A stretch of DNA of 64,000 nt, taken from positions 4,072,830 to 4,136,829 of the forward strand of contig NZ_CP152052.1 in assembly GCF_038637725.1 (NCBI RefSeq), read 5' to 3'. The stretch comes from Psychrobacillus sp. FSL H8-0483 (lineage in GTDB: Bacteria; Bacillota; Bacilli; Bacillales_A; Planococcaceae). Under the pieces are notes generated by a model, which was not told the DNA's origin, did no database searches, and saw nothing but the letters and a program-made list of their open reading frames with translations. Shown here piece after piece: positions 45,062 to 54,992 of the stretch (its first letter is position 1; every line of letters starts with the position of its first letter). Both the position numbers and the translations under genes were made by a program.

Positions 45062-47034
45062 TCTGCATTTCCTCCTTCAATTATTTCCATTATGGCATCT
45101 TTTAAAAGTGTAATTGCTTCTTCTATTGTTTTATTTTCTAATTGGCATGCCGCATTAGTTAAATGCCCCCCGCCATTAAGCCTTTCCATTACTAACTGTA
45201 CATTTACATCCCCAAGCGATCTTGCACTAATTCCTATTGTAGATTCACTTCTCCGCCCTATTACAAATGAAGCAGTGACGTTGCTCATTGTTAATAAAAT
45301 ATCGGCGGTTTGAGCAAGTAGTACTTGGCTATATGAAATACTCTCTTCTCCTTGAGCGATCGCAATTCCTTTTCTAAAGAATTCAACAGTCTGCACGATT
45401 TTAGATCGCTCAATATATGTGTCTAGGTCTTCTTTTAATAAACTTTGAACAAGTATGGTGTCTGCACCATGTGTCCGAAGATAAGAGGCTGCTTCAAAGG
45501 TTCTGGCTCCTGTTCGAAGCGTAAAGCTTTTTGTATCTACTATTATCCCAGCAAGCATAGATGTAGCTTCGAGCATGGATATTTTTTCATTTTTGGGTTG
45601 ATATTCGATTAATTCCGTTACAAGTTCTGAAGTAGATGATGCATATGGCTCCATATACACAAGCATTGTATTTGAAATAAATTCTTCTCCCCGTCGATGA
45701 TGATCTATTACAACTATTTTTTCTGCTTTTTGAAGCAATTTCTCGTCTATAACTAAACTAGGTTTATGTGTATCCACCACAACTAATAACGTTTTATCTG
45801 TCATTTTATTTATAGCCTCTTCTGGACTGATAAAACGATTATATAGGTCCGGCTTTTCTTTAATTTCATCCATTAGTCGAAGCACACTACTATCGAATTC
45901 ATTAAAATCAACAACAACGTAGCCTTCAACTTTGTTCATCTCCGCCATTTTTCTCACTCCGACAGCAGAACCTATAGCATCCATATCTGGCATTCTATGT
46001 CCCATTACAAATACTTTATCGCTATCTTGTATTAAATCTCGAAGTGCATGTGAGATAACCCTTGCTCTAACACGAGTTCGTTTTTCAACTGGATTTGTCT
46101 TTCCACCATAAAACTTCACCTTTCCATTTGGCTGTTTTATAGCAACTTGATCACCGCCTCGACCTAATACTAAATCTAGGCTAGACTGCGCTAACTCTCC
46201 AAGTTCAACAAGTGAAGTAGAACCAACACCTACTCCAACACTTAACGTTAAAGAAAATCCAAATTTGGAAGTTGTTTCTCTTATATCGTCTAGAATGGAA
46301 AATTTATTTTTCTCTAGTTCAACTAAAATAGACTCATTATATACCGCTAAAAAGCGATCGGAAGAAATTCTTTTCACGTATATTCCATACTTCGCACCCC
46401 AATTATTCACACAGGATGTCACGATACTGTTTAACTGACCACGTGTTTGGTCATCCATGCCTTGTGCTATTTCATCGTAATTATCAATAAAAAGCACACT
46501 AATTACCGTTCGATCACCGTAGTATAAAGACTCCATCTCTACTTGTTCCGTTATGTCGAAAAAGTAAAGTAGCTTTTCCTCCGCCTTGTAGAACACTTTA
46601 TAGTTATTATCATCCAGGGATATAACCAATTCCTTTGAATCCTCTTGCTTTAAAAGTTGCTGAAAATCTTTAGATATAGAAACAAGCTCCTCACCAATAA
46701 TGGTATCGAATGGAAGCTTTTGCATCATATATGGATTTGCCCATTCAATGATATATTGATCATTTATTAATATAATTCCAATAGGCATCTCTAACAGAGC
46801 TTCTTCGCCTACTTTTTTCATTCGGTAAGAAAGAGTTTCGATATGCTTTTCTGTTTCTTCATATACGCGCTGTTCTAGCTTCCATCCATATATGGATACT
46901 CCAATAACCAACAGAGGAAATAACGATCCAACTAAAACATTGTTCGAAAGAAGTAAATAAGACGCAACCCCACCAAGGAGCATAAATAAAACGAGTGGAT
47001 ATCGATTTGGTCGTTTTCTAAAAAAAGACGCCAC
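45058..47034 (-). CDS. gdpP: c-di-AMP phosphodiesterase GdpP
   Basis: A 658-aa enzyme. Two membrane helices, a heme-binding PAS (~65-150), a degenerate GGDEF (~170-310; [12 protein letters not shown]) and a DHH-DHHA1 domain with [14 protein letters not shown] and [13 protein letters not shown]; all DHH metal residues are present. It degrades the second messenger c-di-AMP at the membrane and affects wall and potassium control. GTG start with AAGGAGC. Confidence 0.95.
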   Translation of the reverse strand: MASFFRKRPNRYPLVLFMLLGGVASYLLLSNNVLVGSLFPLLVIGVSIYGWKLEQRVYEETEKHIETLSYRMKKVGEEALLEMPIGIILINDQYIIEWANPYMMQKLPFDTIIGEELVSISKDFQQLLKQEDSKELVISLDDNNYKVFYKAEEKLLYFFDITEQVEMESLYYGDRTVISVLFIDNYDEIAQGMDDQTRGQLNSIVTSCVNNWGAKYGIYVKRISSDRFLAVYNESILVELEKNKFSILDDIRETTSKFGFSLTLSVGVGVGSTSLVELGELAQSSLDLVLGRGGDQVAIKQPNGKVKFYGGKTNPVEKRTRVRARVISHALRDLIQDSDKVFVMGHRMPDMDAIGSAVGVRKMAEMNKVEGYVVVDFNEFDSSVLRLMDEIKEKPDLYNRFISPEEAINKMTDKTLLVVVDTHKPSLVIDEKLLQKAEKIVVIDHHRRGEEFISNTMLVYMEPYASSTSELVTELIEYQPKNEKISMLEATSMLAGIIVDTKSFTLRTGARTFEAASYLRTHGADTILVQSLLKEDLDTYIERSKIVQTVEFFRKGIAIAQGEESISYSQVLLAQTADILLTMSNVTASFVIGRRSESTIGISARSLGDVNVQLVMERLNGGGHLTNAACQLENKTIEEAITLLKDAIMEIIEGGNAE

Positions 47035-47046
47035 TTGATCAGCTCC

Positions 47047-47988
47047 TTATTTTTTGTACCTGTCTTTTAAAAATCCTCGTAAGTTAAATCCTAAATCTAA
47101 CACACCAAGTATTATTGTAAACGTATAGAGTGGAACTGCCAAAAATGTTGCCAGAATAGCAGCCGATTTTGGCCATCCTCGCACATAAAAATAATAGTGA
47201 ATAAGCGAAACCCCTTGTAAAAACAAAAGAGTTCTTAAAATCAAAGCTGCATTTACAAAGAGTAAATAACCAAAAGTTCCTATTTCAAATGACACAATCA
47301 ATGTGATAACGGATACGATTAAATAATACCATAATACCGCTTTTGGAAGTCTAAAATCCACGAATTTTGAAAACTTCGGCACGTCTAATTTAAGCTTCTT
47401 CAACAAAGGTAAATTAATGATTAAGTAAATAAAAGCTAATATAAATGCTCCACCAATAAAGTAAGTAGGCATAATTGCTTCAATAAGCTGTAAGCTTTTA
47501 TTAACCATTGCATCGTAATTTTCTGGCAACTGTCCTACCGAGGACATCATATTCCCTAGTCGTTCGTAGTATATTTCAACGCTCTCTAAAAATTGCTCCA
47601 AAACATTAATATTTAATACTAAAATTGAAATTATGTATTGAACTGCCGTCATGAATAATATAAAAATCGTGGAAGCCATTAACATATATAGCTTTGACTT
47701 ATTACCTCGAATGGAGTCTCCTATTATAAATCCAAGCGGAGCAATTAGGAGTCCAAATATTAAACCACCAATATTTCCAATAATAAAAGAGATTATTATT
47801 GAAATGGTAGTTACAAGAATAGCTTGTTTTCTTTCAAAATTTGCACTATACCAAGCAATCGGTAATAGCACTATAAAAGCTGTTATAAAACCTACAAATG
47901 GTATATAGAAAGTCAGGCCTAATAGAATAGCAAATAGTGCAATCATCATGGATCCATATGTTATATTGTTTGTTTTATTTTTTGGCAT
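47047..47988 (-). CDS. yybS: DUF2232 membrane protein YybS
   Basis: A 313-aa protein with eight or so hydrophobic helices and few soluble residues. YybS is placed next to gdpP in Bacillales; its role is unknown. The family matches the DUF2232/S-component-like fold. First gene of the yybS-gdpP-rplI-dnaB unit. Confidence 0.85.
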   Translation of the reverse strand: MPKNKTNNITYGSMMIALFAILLGLTFYIPFVGFITAFIVLLPIAWYSANFERKQAILVTTISIIISFIIGNIGGLIFGLLIAPLGFIIGDSIRGNKSKLYMLMASTIFILFMTAVQYIISILVLNINVLEQFLESVEIYYERLGNMMSSVGQLPENYDAMVNKSLQLIEAIMPTYFIGGAFILAFIYLIINLPLLKKLKLDVPKFSKFVDFRLPKAVLWYYLIVSVITLIVSFEIGTFGYLLFVNAALILRTLLFLQGVSLIHYYFYVRGWPKSAAILATFLAVPLYTFTIILGVLDLGFNLRGFLKDRYKK

Positions 47989-48084
47989 AAAGGACCTTCC
48001 TTTGTTGTAATCATCTATCCATTGTAACAGATTTCCTACTACAACTAAAATTCCTTCTATTGGTCATTGGTATTTTATATAAAT

Positions 48085-48285
48085 GCTCTGTTAAACAGTC
48101 ATGTTTTTATGGAGTAAAATTCGCTCACTTTCCGCGGACGAACTGCCAAGCCTCCTTGGGGTAACAGGATTTGTTCCTACAAGCCCGCTTGGGGGTCTTA
48201 ACACCCCGTTTTACCACAGGAGTCTCGCGGATTTTCGTCACAAAATATATTCTTCCAAAAAACAACGGCTTAATTTAACAGCGCC
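48085..48285. repeat. MITE-like intergenic repeat, copy 3
   Basis: Ends GCTCTGTTAAAC and TTTAACAGCGCC are inverted. Inside are TTTCCGCGGACGAACTGCCAAGCC, shared with the 50.2-kb copy (shown in part), and a fold-back around GGGGTCTTAACACCCC. No coding potential. The rest of 47989-48340 has a yybS promoter region only. Confidence 0.8.
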
Positions 48286-48299
48286 TATATATAAAAGAG

Positions 48300-48332
48300 G
48301 AACAAAAAAAGACCGGTTTCCCGGTCCTTTCA
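48300..48332 (-). terminator. Terminator of the rpsF-ssb-rpsR operon
   Basis: AGGACCGG pairs with CCGGTCTT around AAA on the minus strand, then a T-run. Confidence 0.9.
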
Positions 48333-48340
48333 ATTTATAC

Positions 48341-48577
48341 TTATCTCTCTTCAGAAGAGAATGGAAGTAAAGCCATGATACGAGATACTTTAATAGCTCG
48401 TGTTAACTTACGTTGGTACTTCGCGCTTGTTCCTGTCACACGACGTGGAAGAATTTTTCCACGTTCTGACACGAATTTTTTCAACAAATCTACATCTTTA
48501 TAATCGATGTGTGCAATGTTGTTTGCTGTGAAGTAACAAACTTTACGACGTCTTTTGCCTCCGCGACGTGGTGCCAT
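48341..48577 (-). CDS. rpsR: 30S ribosomal protein bS18
   Basis: 78 aa; contains the conserved [20 protein letters not shown] and [20 protein letters not shown]. Third gene of rpsF-ssb-rpsR. Confidence 0.97.
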   Translation of the reverse strand: MAPRRGGKRRRKVCYFTANNIAHIDYKDVDLLKKFVSERGKILPRRVTGTSAKYQRKLTRAIKVSRIMALLPFSSEER

Positions 48578-48624
48578 AATAGGTTGCCTCCTTTTCGATT
48601 AAAGTAAACATGCGTGTGATTCTT

Positions 48625-49134
48625 TTAAAACGGTAGGTCGTCATCCGATACTTCGATTGGTCCACTACTATTTGCAAAAGGATCTTCATCTACACGTGTA
48701 TAATTTTGCTGATTCATTGGTTGGTTTTGCTGATATGTCGGATATGAGTTTTGCTGCTGTCCACCGCCGCCAAATGATGGTGTTTGTCCACCTTGGCTTC
48801 GGTCACCAGAGCTACTACGTGGTTCTAGGAACTGAACGCTGTCTGCAACAACATCTGTCGTATAAACACGTTTCCCATCTTGTCCTTCATAACTACCCGT
48901 TTGAATACGCCCTTCAACACCTGCTAAACTTCCTTTTTTCAAAAAGTTAGCTGTGTTTTCAGCTTGCTTTCTCCAAACGACACAGTTGATAAAATCAGCT
49001 TCTCTTTCGCCTTGTTGGTTGGAGAATGTGCGATTTACAGCTAGTGTAAATCTTGCCATTGCAACACCACTTGGCGTGTAGCGAAGTTCCGGATCTTTTG
49101 TTAGTCTTCCAACTAATACGACACGGTTAATCAT
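48625..49134 (-). CDS. ssb: Single-stranded DNA-binding protein
   Basis: A 169-aa SSB. OB fold (1-105) with [20 protein letters not shown]; a Gly/Gln/Asn-rich linker; acidic tail ending DDDLPF, which docks replication and repair partners. Located between rpsF and rpsR as in all Bacillales. Confidence 0.97.
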   Translation of the reverse strand: MINRVVLVGRLTKDPELRYTPSGVAMARFTLAVNRTFSNQQGEREADFINCVVWRKQAENTANFLKKGSLAGVEGRIQTGSYEGQDGKRVYTTDVVADSVQFLEPRSSSGDRSQGGQTPSFGGGGQQQNSYPTYQQNQPMNQQNYTRVDEDPFANSSGPIEVSDDDLPF

Positions 49135-49173
49135 CAGTATTTAACCTCCCTCGTTCAGCTTTGTTAGTCATTT

Positions 49174-49482
49174 TTATTTTTTTGCTTTAACTTTAATATC
49201 GTCGATACGAACAGCAATGTGACGGATAATGTCTTCATTGATGTTAGCTAAACGTGTATACTCATCGATTGCTTTTGAATCAGCGTTTACTTTAACGATT
49301 TGGTAGAAACCTTCACGCAAGTCATTGATTTCGTAAGCTAAGCGGCGTTTACCCCACTCTTTTGCTTCGATGATTTCTGCACCATTTGAAGTTAAGATTT
49401 CTTGGAAACGCTCAACTAAAGCTTTCTTAGCATCTTCTTCAATTGCTGGTTGAATAATGTACATTAATTCGTACTTTCTCAT
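49174..49482 (-). CDS. rpsF: 30S ribosomal protein bS6
   Basis: 102 aa; [20 protein letters not shown] and [20 protein letters not shown] are typical of bS6. It forms a dimer with bS18 on the ribosome. First gene of the operon; GGAGGTG precedes the start. Confidence 0.97.
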   Translation of the reverse strand: MRKYELMYIIQPAIEEDAKKALVERFQEILTSNGAEIIEAKEWGKRRLAYEINDLREGFYQIVKVNADSKAIDEYTRLANINEDIIRHIAVRIDDIKVKAKK

Positions 49483-49489
49483 CTATTTA

Positions 49490-49545
49490 CACCTCCCTAT
49501 GGTCTTTGGCCGACTATGAAAAGCCGACAAGGAGCAAGTAATTAT
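49490..49545 (-). promoter_or_regulatory. Possible S6:S18 autoregulatory leader
   Basis: The minus strand has GCTCC…GGAG and GGCT…AGTC pairings just before the ribosome-binding site of rpsF, where the known S6:S18 binding motif lies in many bacteria. Match to the motif is only approximate. Confidence 0.3.
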
Positions 49546-49649
49546 ATTACTCACATCAATGAATTGTACCATATAATAATCTATGTATCAAGAACAGAGT
49601 GTTATATTAAGTTAATTCATGTATATTTATTATATTGGAGGGATTATTC

Positions 49650-50198
49650 ATGGAAAACTATGAACAGGAAGATATCTTATCTGTCATTGAAATTGATTTA
49701 AAAAAAGTGGCTTGGTCAAGCTTAATTATGACTTTTTCATTTTCCATTATTGGAATGATCATTTATATATCCTTGTACGGTAGCTTTCAAATAACTTTTT
49801 CATTCGTGGATTTACTATTATTATTCTTCGGGTATGTACTACTTATTATTTTGCATGAATGTTTTCATCTAGTTGGGTTTTGGTTCTTTGGAAAAGTTCC
49901 CTGGAGTAGCATGAACTACGGAGTAAATCTTAAAATGGGGATTGCATATGCAACTACTTCTATCCCTTTGCCTAATAGAGCTATGAAAAAAGCATTACTA
50001 CTACCTTTTTGGACAACTGGTGTACTCCCAGTAATTATTGGGTACTCCATCCAATCACCTATGCTTGTACTTTTAGGAGCTTGGCTGATTGCTGGTGCAG
50101 CAGGAGATTTTGCAATGTATAAAGATTTAAGAAAATACCCGCCCAACATATTAATCAAGGATGATCCCGTTAAACCAAAATTATACGTTATGAAATAA
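49650..50198 (+). CDS. DUF3267 putative membrane metalloprotease
   Basis: A 182-aa protein with four or five helices. IILHECFHLVGFWFF gives an H-E-x-x-H motif within a membrane helix, as in DUF3267 proteins related to site-2 protease-like zinc peptidases. The start at 49650 follows TTGGAGGGA; an in-frame ATG at 49635 precedes that site. It is transcribed against the ribosomal protein operon. Substrate unknown. Confidence 0.8.
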   Translation: MENYEQEDILSVIEIDLKKVAWSSLIMTFSFSIIGMIIYISLYGSFQITFSFVDLLLLFFGYVLLIILHECFHLVGFWFFGKVPWSSMNYGVNLKMGIAYATTSIPLPNRAMKKALLLPFWTTGVLPVIIGYSIQSPMLVLLGAWLIAGAAGDFAMYKDLRKYPPNILIKDDPVKPKLYVMK

Positions 50199-50203
50199 TA
50201 TGA

Positions 50204-50247
50204 AAAAACATCAGGTTCGCAAAATTGCAAATCTGATGTTTTTATAT
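50204..50247 (+). terminator. Terminator of the DUF3267 gene
   Basis: AACATCAGGTT pairs with AATCTGATGTT around a loop, then TTTTAT. Confidence 0.85.
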
Positions 50248-50250
50248 ATT

Positions 50251-50496
50251 GGCACTGTTAAAGATCATATATTATCTGACGAAGAACCGCTTGCTTTTCG
50301 CGGACAAACTGCCAAGCCTCCTTGGGGCAACAGTATGTTGGACACGAATCCGTTGCTACATATGAATGTCGCAAACTTAGGATTTGTTCCTATAAACTCG
50401 TTGCGGTGACTTGGCGACTAGTTTTTTCGAAGGTGTCGCACGGATTTCGTCACAAAATATATGTTTCTAAAAAACAACAGCCTAATTTAACAGAAC
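50251..50496. repeat. MITE-like intergenic repeat, copy 4
   Basis: Ends CACTGTTAAAG and TTTAACAGAAC; core GCTTTTCGCGGACAAACTGC, CAAGCCTCCTTGG and GGATTTGTTCCTATAAACTC; end CGTCACAAAATATAT shared with copy 3. It lies directly against the ychF stop codon. Confidence 0.8.
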
Positions 50497-51597
50497 TTAT
50501 ACGTTAAAACGGAACAACATAACGTCGCCATCTTGTACAATGTATTCTTTTCCTTCTAATCGAACTTTACCTGCTTCTTTTGCAGCTGTCATAGATCCAG
50601 TAGCTACTAAATCATCATATGCAACTGTTTCTGCTCGGATAAATCCTTTTTCAAAATCAGAGTGAATTACTCCTGCACATTGAGGTGCTTTCATCCCTTT
50701 ACGGAATGTCCAAGCTCTTACTTCTTGTACACCAGCTGTAAAGTAAGTAGCAAGTCCAAGTAATGAATAAGATGCTTTAATAAGTTGATCTAATCCAGAC
50801 TCTTCTATTCCTAATTCTTCTAAGAACATCTGTTTTTCTTCATCTTCAAGTGCAGCCATTTCTTCTTCGATTTTCGCACAAACAACAATTACTTGTGCCC
50901 CTTCTTCTGCAGCAAATGCACGTACTTTTTGTACATATTCATTTTCTTCCGAAGCCATAATATCATCTTCCGACACATTCGCAACGTAGAGCATTGGTTT
51001 TACTGTTAATAAATGAAGGCCTTTTACTACACGTAACTCTTCTTCTGTAAAGTCGACAGAACGACCGGATTTACCCTCTTCAAAAGCTTCTTTTAAACGA
51101 GTAAGAATAGGTTCTTCTACCATTGCATCTTTATCTTTTTGTTTAGCCATTTTTACTACACGTGCTAAACGTTTATCTACGCTTTCTAAATCGGCTAAGA
51201 TTAACTCTAGATTAATTACTTCAATATCTGAAATTGGATCTACCTTACCAGATACATGGGTAATATTTTCATCATTAAAGCATCGTACTACTTGGCAGAT
51301 TGCATCTACTTCTCGAATATGAGCTAAGAACTTGTTTCCAAGACCTTCTCCTTTACTTGCACCTTCTACAATTCCTGCAATATCTGTAAATTCAAATGCA
51401 GTTGGAACTGTTTTCTTTGGTACAACTAACTCAGTTAATTTATCTAAACGAGCGTCAGGAACTTCAACAATTCCTACGTTTGGATCGATTGTAGCGAACG
51501 GATAGTTTGCAGCAAGTGCACCTGCTTTTGTTATTGCATTAAACAATGTGGATTTCCCTACATTTGGTAATCCTACAATCCCTGCCGTTAAAGCCAT
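50497..51597 (-). CDS. ychF: Redox-regulated ATPase/GTPase YchF
   Basis: A 366-aa Obg-family NTPase. GIVGLPNVGKSTLFN (G1), FTDIAGIVEGASKGEG (G3) and ATIDPN; a C-terminal TGS domain (TWTFRKGMKAPQCAGVIHSD-like). It binds ribosomes and affects oxidative stress response. ATG 51597 fits AAGGGTT; the GTG 9 nt earlier is less likely. Also called engD/yyaF. Confidence 0.95.
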   Translation of the reverse strand: MALTAGIVGLPNVGKSTLFNAITKAGALAANYPFATIDPNVGIVEVPDARLDKLTELVVPKKTVPTAFEFTDIAGIVEGASKGEGLGNKFLAHIREVDAICQVVRCFNDENITHVSGKVDPISDIEVINLELILADLESVDKRLARVVKMAKQKDKDAMVEEPILTRLKEAFEEGKSGRSVDFTEEELRVVKGLHLLTVKPMLYVANVSEDDIMASEENEYVQKVRAFAAEEGAQVIVVCAKIEEEMAALEDEEKQMFLEELGIEESGLDQLIKASYSLLGLATYFTAGVQEVRAWTFRKGMKAPQCAGVIHSDFEKGFIRAETVAYDDLVATGSMTAAKEAGKVRLEGKEYIVQDGDVMLFRFNV

Positions 51598-51677
51598 ATA
51601 TGTCACAACCCTTCAATTTTTTAAAGCATTTTCTTTCTATATAACCTGTTCATTATATTGATTTTACGTATAAAAGT

Positions 51678-51893
51678 CTATCCTTGCTCAGGATTTGCTT
51701 GAACTAATAGCTTTTTCATCTTCTTTTCAAATTCATTTCTAGGAATCATTACACTATGCTGACACCCCTCGCATTTTATACGAATGTCGGCTCCCATACG
51801 AATAATTTTCCATGCATTCGTGCCACATGGATGTTGTTTTTTCATTTCAACGATATCATTTAGTTGAAATTGCTTGCTTCCCACTTCATTCAC
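51678..51893 (-). CDS. DUF951 protein (YyzM-like)
   Basis: A 71-aa protein with LNDIVEMKKQHPCGTNAWKI and KCEGCQHSVMIPRNEFEKK; the C-P-C-G-like and C-E-G-C residues probably bind a metal. Small DUF951 genes lie between ychF and mscS in Bacillales. Its stop is close to, and its start overlaps, nothing; it is 7 nt after mscS. Confidence 0.85.
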   Translation of the reverse strand: MNEVGSKQFQLNDIVEMKKQHPCGTNAWKIIRMGADIRIKCEGCQHSVMIPRNEFEKKMKKLLVQANPEQG

Positions 51894-51900
51894 CTACTTA

Positions 51901-52749
51901 TTATTTACTTTGGTATACAACCATCTTCGGATAAGGAATTTCAATGTCATTTTCCTCTAAGAACTCTTTCAAATCTCTACGAATATTCCTCGCTACCCCA
52001 TGTTGTTGCATTGGCTTTGTTTCCGCCACTACTCGCAAAACTATTTCAGATGCAGCTAAGGTTTGCACTCCAAGTAAAACGGGATCCTTTACAAGTTCTT
52101 CATATTTAATTGATAAATCTTTCAAATATCCTTCTATTAGTTTTTCAACTACGGGGATATCCGATTCATAAGAGACACTAACATCGATTAAAGCGAGCGA
52201 ATTATGAATGGAGTAATTAATAACCTCCGCAATATTCCCATTTGGAATGATATGAAGTTCTCCTGTGTAACTCTTCACTTTTGTCGTGCGAAGTCCTATT
52301 TCCTCCACTGCTCCTATAGCCTGCCCAATTTGTACTTGATCCCCTACAGCAAACTGATCTTCAAAGACAATGAAGAAACCGGTAATTACATCTTTTACTA
52401 AACTTTGCGCTCCAAAACCAACTGCCAATCCTAAAATCCCAGCACCGGCTAATAGACCAGCTACATTTATACCAAGCGTTGATAAGATAGTTATAATAGC
52501 TGTGAAGTACACAACATATGTCAAAATATTTTGTATCAATTTCAAAAGTGTATTTTGTCTTCTCTCTGAATATGCTAACGGGCTTCTTTGTCTCATTAAA
52601 AAGACTTTTTCGATTACCCGCCCACCAACTTTTACAAGAATCCCTGTAAGTAATAAAATAACGACTATTTTTAGAGAAGTCTTTCCTAATGCTATCCAAG
52701 TCGCTTCGTTAAAAAAGAATTTTTGTATTCCTTCTAATATTTTGTTCAT
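51901..52749 (-). CDS. mscS: Small-conductance mechanosensitive channel MscS
   Basis: A 282-aa protein with three helices at 20-140; the pore helix is the Gly/Ala-rich LLAGAGILGLAVGFGAQSLVKD, followed by the beta domain (EDQFAVGDQVQIG) and an alpha/beta tail. It releases osmolytes on hypo-osmotic shock. Found next to ychF as in many Bacillales. Confidence 0.93.
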   Translation of the reverse strand: MNKILEGIQKFFFNEATWIALGKTSLKIVVILLLTGILVKVGGRVIEKVFLMRQRSPLAYSERRQNTLLKLIQNILTYVVYFTAIITILSTLGINVAGLLAGAGILGLAVGFGAQSLVKDVITGFFIVFEDQFAVGDQVQIGQAIGAVEEIGLRTTKVKSYTGELHIIPNGNIAEVINYSIHNSLALIDVSVSYESDIPVVEKLIEGYLKDLSIKYEELVKDPVLLGVQTLAASEIVLRVVAETKPMQQHGVARNIRRDLKEFLEENDIEIPYPKMVVYQSK

Positions 52750-52825
52750 AGATTCCTTATCACCCTCACTGAATAAATAATTTCACAGATGCATATACTA
52801 TGCTAAAAAGAAAGCGAGCTTATGT

Positions 52826-53425
52826 ATGAATACTCAAGCTACTACAGTTCAACCTACATCTACTATCTATTATAAAGAAACAGGTGTTATTTGGCGATTA
52901 AGTAACTTTTTTTTAGAGCAAATTCCTTTTGATCATCCCAATCTTGTTTTTTGTTGTATTGGAACAGATCGCTCTACTGGAGACGCACTTGGACCAATGA
53001 CAGGTTCTTTTTTAACTCAACTCGTTTCTTTTCCATTCGAAATTGTCGGTACTTTAGACACACCGTTGCACGCTTTAAATTTGGAGGAAACAACAAAAGC
53101 ACTTCTTAATTCTCCAGAAAGGCCTTATATTATTGCCATTGATGCATGTTTAGGAAATGCTAACAATATTGGACAAATTATTGTACACCCTGGCCCACTT
53201 TATCCAGGTAAAGCAGTTAAAAAGGAGTTACCTCCAATTGGGGAAGTATCTATTAAAGCAATTGTTAATATTGGTGGTTTTATGGAGTATAATGTGTTGC
53301 AAAGTACACGTCTCCATTTAACATTCGAAATGGGGAAAGTAATTTCGCGTTCACTTCTCTTAGCTTGGCATCGCTACAATTTAAAAGTTATAAATAATCG
53401 CAACAGCGACACCTACAACAACTAA
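52826..53425 (+). CDS. yyaC: Spore protein/protease-like YyaC
   Basis: A 199-aa protein with CIGTDRSTGDALGPMTGSFL, IAIDACLGNANNIGQII and GEVSIKAIVNIGGFMEYNVL; this is the family related in fold to germination protease and hydrogenase maturation proteases. In Bacillus, yyaC is expressed in the forespore, which supports an endospore-forming host. It overlaps the end of the DUF554 gene (convergent) by ~45 nt. Weak ribosome-binding site. Confidence 0.88.
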   Translation: MNTQATTVQPTSTIYYKETGVIWRLSNFFLEQIPFDHPNLVFCCIGTDRSTGDALGPMTGSFLTQLVSFPFEIVGTLDTPLHALNLEETTKALLNSPERPYIIAIDACLGNANNIGQIIVHPGPLYPGKAVKKELPPIGEVSIKAIVNIGGFMEYNVLQSTRLHLTFEMGKVISRSLLLAWHRYNLKVINNRNSDTYNN

Positions 53426-54085
53426 ACTTGGTAAAAGATTAGCAACTCTAATTTTCGTTAAGCCCAATAAGTTTAAACCAATTGCTATAATCATAATTCC
53501 ACCAGTAGCTGTCATTTCTTGCAGAAATAATTCAAGTGCAGCTTCTGGTATTAACTTTGTAATTTGTGTTGCAAATAGGGCTATCAAACCTTGATAAATA
53601 AATACTGGAATTGCTGACAATAAAACTCCTATCCCTAAAGTTGCTGCAAGTATAATAGATGTGAATCCATCTATTATTCCTTTACTAATTAACAACTCAT
53701 GATCATTTTGAAGGCCGCCATTTAGTGCTCCTATTACTCCCATTGCTCCAATAACAAATATTAGTGTTCCTGTAACAAACCCTTGTGCAATGCTACCACC
53801 TTGCTTTTTAGTGTCAAACTTACTTTCTACGAATTGACCTAGCCTATTTAGCCATTTATCTAGATCAATCCATTCTCCAATTACTCCTCCAAATACGAGA
53901 CAAACAATAACTAGTACAAATTTTTTACTTTCTATTCCCATTTGAATTCCTAATACTATTACTGCAATACCAATTGCGTACATAACAGTTTGTTTCATGT
54001 TCTCTGGGATCCCTTTTAAAAGTCTCCCAATAATCGATCCGACAACTATTAATATTGCATTCACAAGTGTACCTAACAATACCAT
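53381..54085 (-). CDS. DUF554 membrane protein
   Basis: A 234-aa protein with six or seven helices, MVLLGTLVNAILIVVGSIIG at the start and the family motif GFVTGTLIFVIGAMGVIGAL. Members are proposed transporters; function unknown. Convergent to yyaC. Usual size. Confidence 0.85.
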   Translation of the reverse strand: MVLLGTLVNAILIVVGSIIGRLLKGIPENMKQTVMYAIGIAVIVLGIQMGIESKKFVLVIVCLVFGGVIGEWIDLDKWLNRLGQFVESKFDTKKQGGSIAQGFVTGTLIFVIGAMGVIGALNGGLQNDHELLISKGIIDGFTSIILAATLGIGVLLSAIPVFIYQGLIALFATQITKLIPEAALELFLQEMTATGGIMIIAIGLNLLGLTKIRVANLLPSLVVVGVAVAIIYNF

Positions 54086-54107
54086 CTCTAATCCTCATTC
54101 CAATTGT

Positions 54108-54149
54108 AAAAATACAACCTATTCCTAGGAACCCTAGAAATAGGTTGGT
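54108..54149 (-). terminator. Terminator after parA-parB
   Basis: CAACCTATT and AATAGGTTG flank a loop, then TATTTTT on the minus strand. Confidence 0.85.
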
Positions 54150-54992
54150 TTAATCTTCTAATAATTTTAAAATTCTCTCCAAATCATCATTAGAGTAAAA
54201 TTCAATTTCAATTTTACCTTTATTTTTTTCTTTATTTTTAGTAATAGAGACGGCTGTGCCAAATAAATCTCTTAATTCAGATTCTTTTTCAATTGTAAAA
54301 ATATCTTTTTCTTCTTTTTTTGTTTCACGTGGAACATTTTCGTTTAATCGTTGGACTAAAGCTTCTAGTTGACGGACATTTAAATTTTCTTTAATTGTTT
54401 TTTGCATAATTAAAGGAATTGTTTTTTTCTTTTTTAATCCAAGTAACGCCTTTCCATGTCCCATGGATAAAACTCCATTAGAAACTGCTTTTTTAACAAC
54501 TTCTGGCAAAGTTAGTAACCGAAGATGATTAGCAATATGTGGACGACTCTTTCCTAATCTAAATGCAAGCTGCTCTTGTGTTAAATTTAAATGTTCCATT
54601 AAATTTTGATATGCTTCTGCTTCTTCAATTGGTGTTAAATCTTCCCGTTGTAAATTTTCTAAAATAGCTAATTCCATCATTTGCTGATCATTAAATTCAC
54701 GAATGACAGCAGGAATTAGATCCAAACTAACCTTTTGAGAGGCTCTAAACCTTCTCTCACCAACTACTATTTCATATTTCGAACCCTTTTTTCGAACAAT
54801 AATAGGCTGTAATACCCCGTGTTCTTTAATAGATTCAGAAAGGTCTTTCATCGCCTCTTCATCAAAAATCTTTCTCGGTTGAAAAGGGTTTGGTTTAATA
54901 TCGGTTAAACTAATATGTTCCACTTTCTCTTCTTGTACCGAATCTTCCCCTGGAAAAAGTGCATTAATACCTTTTCCTAATCCTTTAGCCAT
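54150..54992 (-). CDS. parB: Chromosome-partitioning protein ParB (Spo0J)
   Basis: A 280-aa CTPase/DNA-binding protein that spreads from parS and loads SMC. N-terminal domain with ENLQREDLTPIEEAEAY and GERRFRASQK, then the HTH (LAFRLGKSRPHIANHLRLL) and a C-terminal dimer domain. It overlaps parA by 8 nt. A perfect parS lies inside the gene at 54321. Confidence 0.96.
   Translation of the reverse strand: MAKGLGKGINALFPGEDSVQEEKVEHISLTDIKPNPFQPRKIFDEEAMKDLSESIKEHGVLQPIIVRKKGSKYEIVVGERRFRASQKVSLDLIPAVIREFNDQQMMELAILENLQREDLTPIEEAEAYQNLMEHLNLTQEQLAFRLGKSRPHIANHLRLLTLPEVVKKAVSNGVLSMGHGKALLGLKKKKTIPLIMQKTIKENLNVRQLEALVQRLNENVPRETKKEEKDIFTIEKESELRDLFGTAVSITKNKEKNKGKIEIEFYSNDDLERILKLLED
54321..54336. 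promoter_or_regulatory. parS site within parB
   Basis: TGTTTCACGTGGAACA fits the palindromic consensus TGTTNCACGTGNAACA at every fixed base and is the exact complement of the B. subtilis spo0J parS. Confidence 0.93.
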
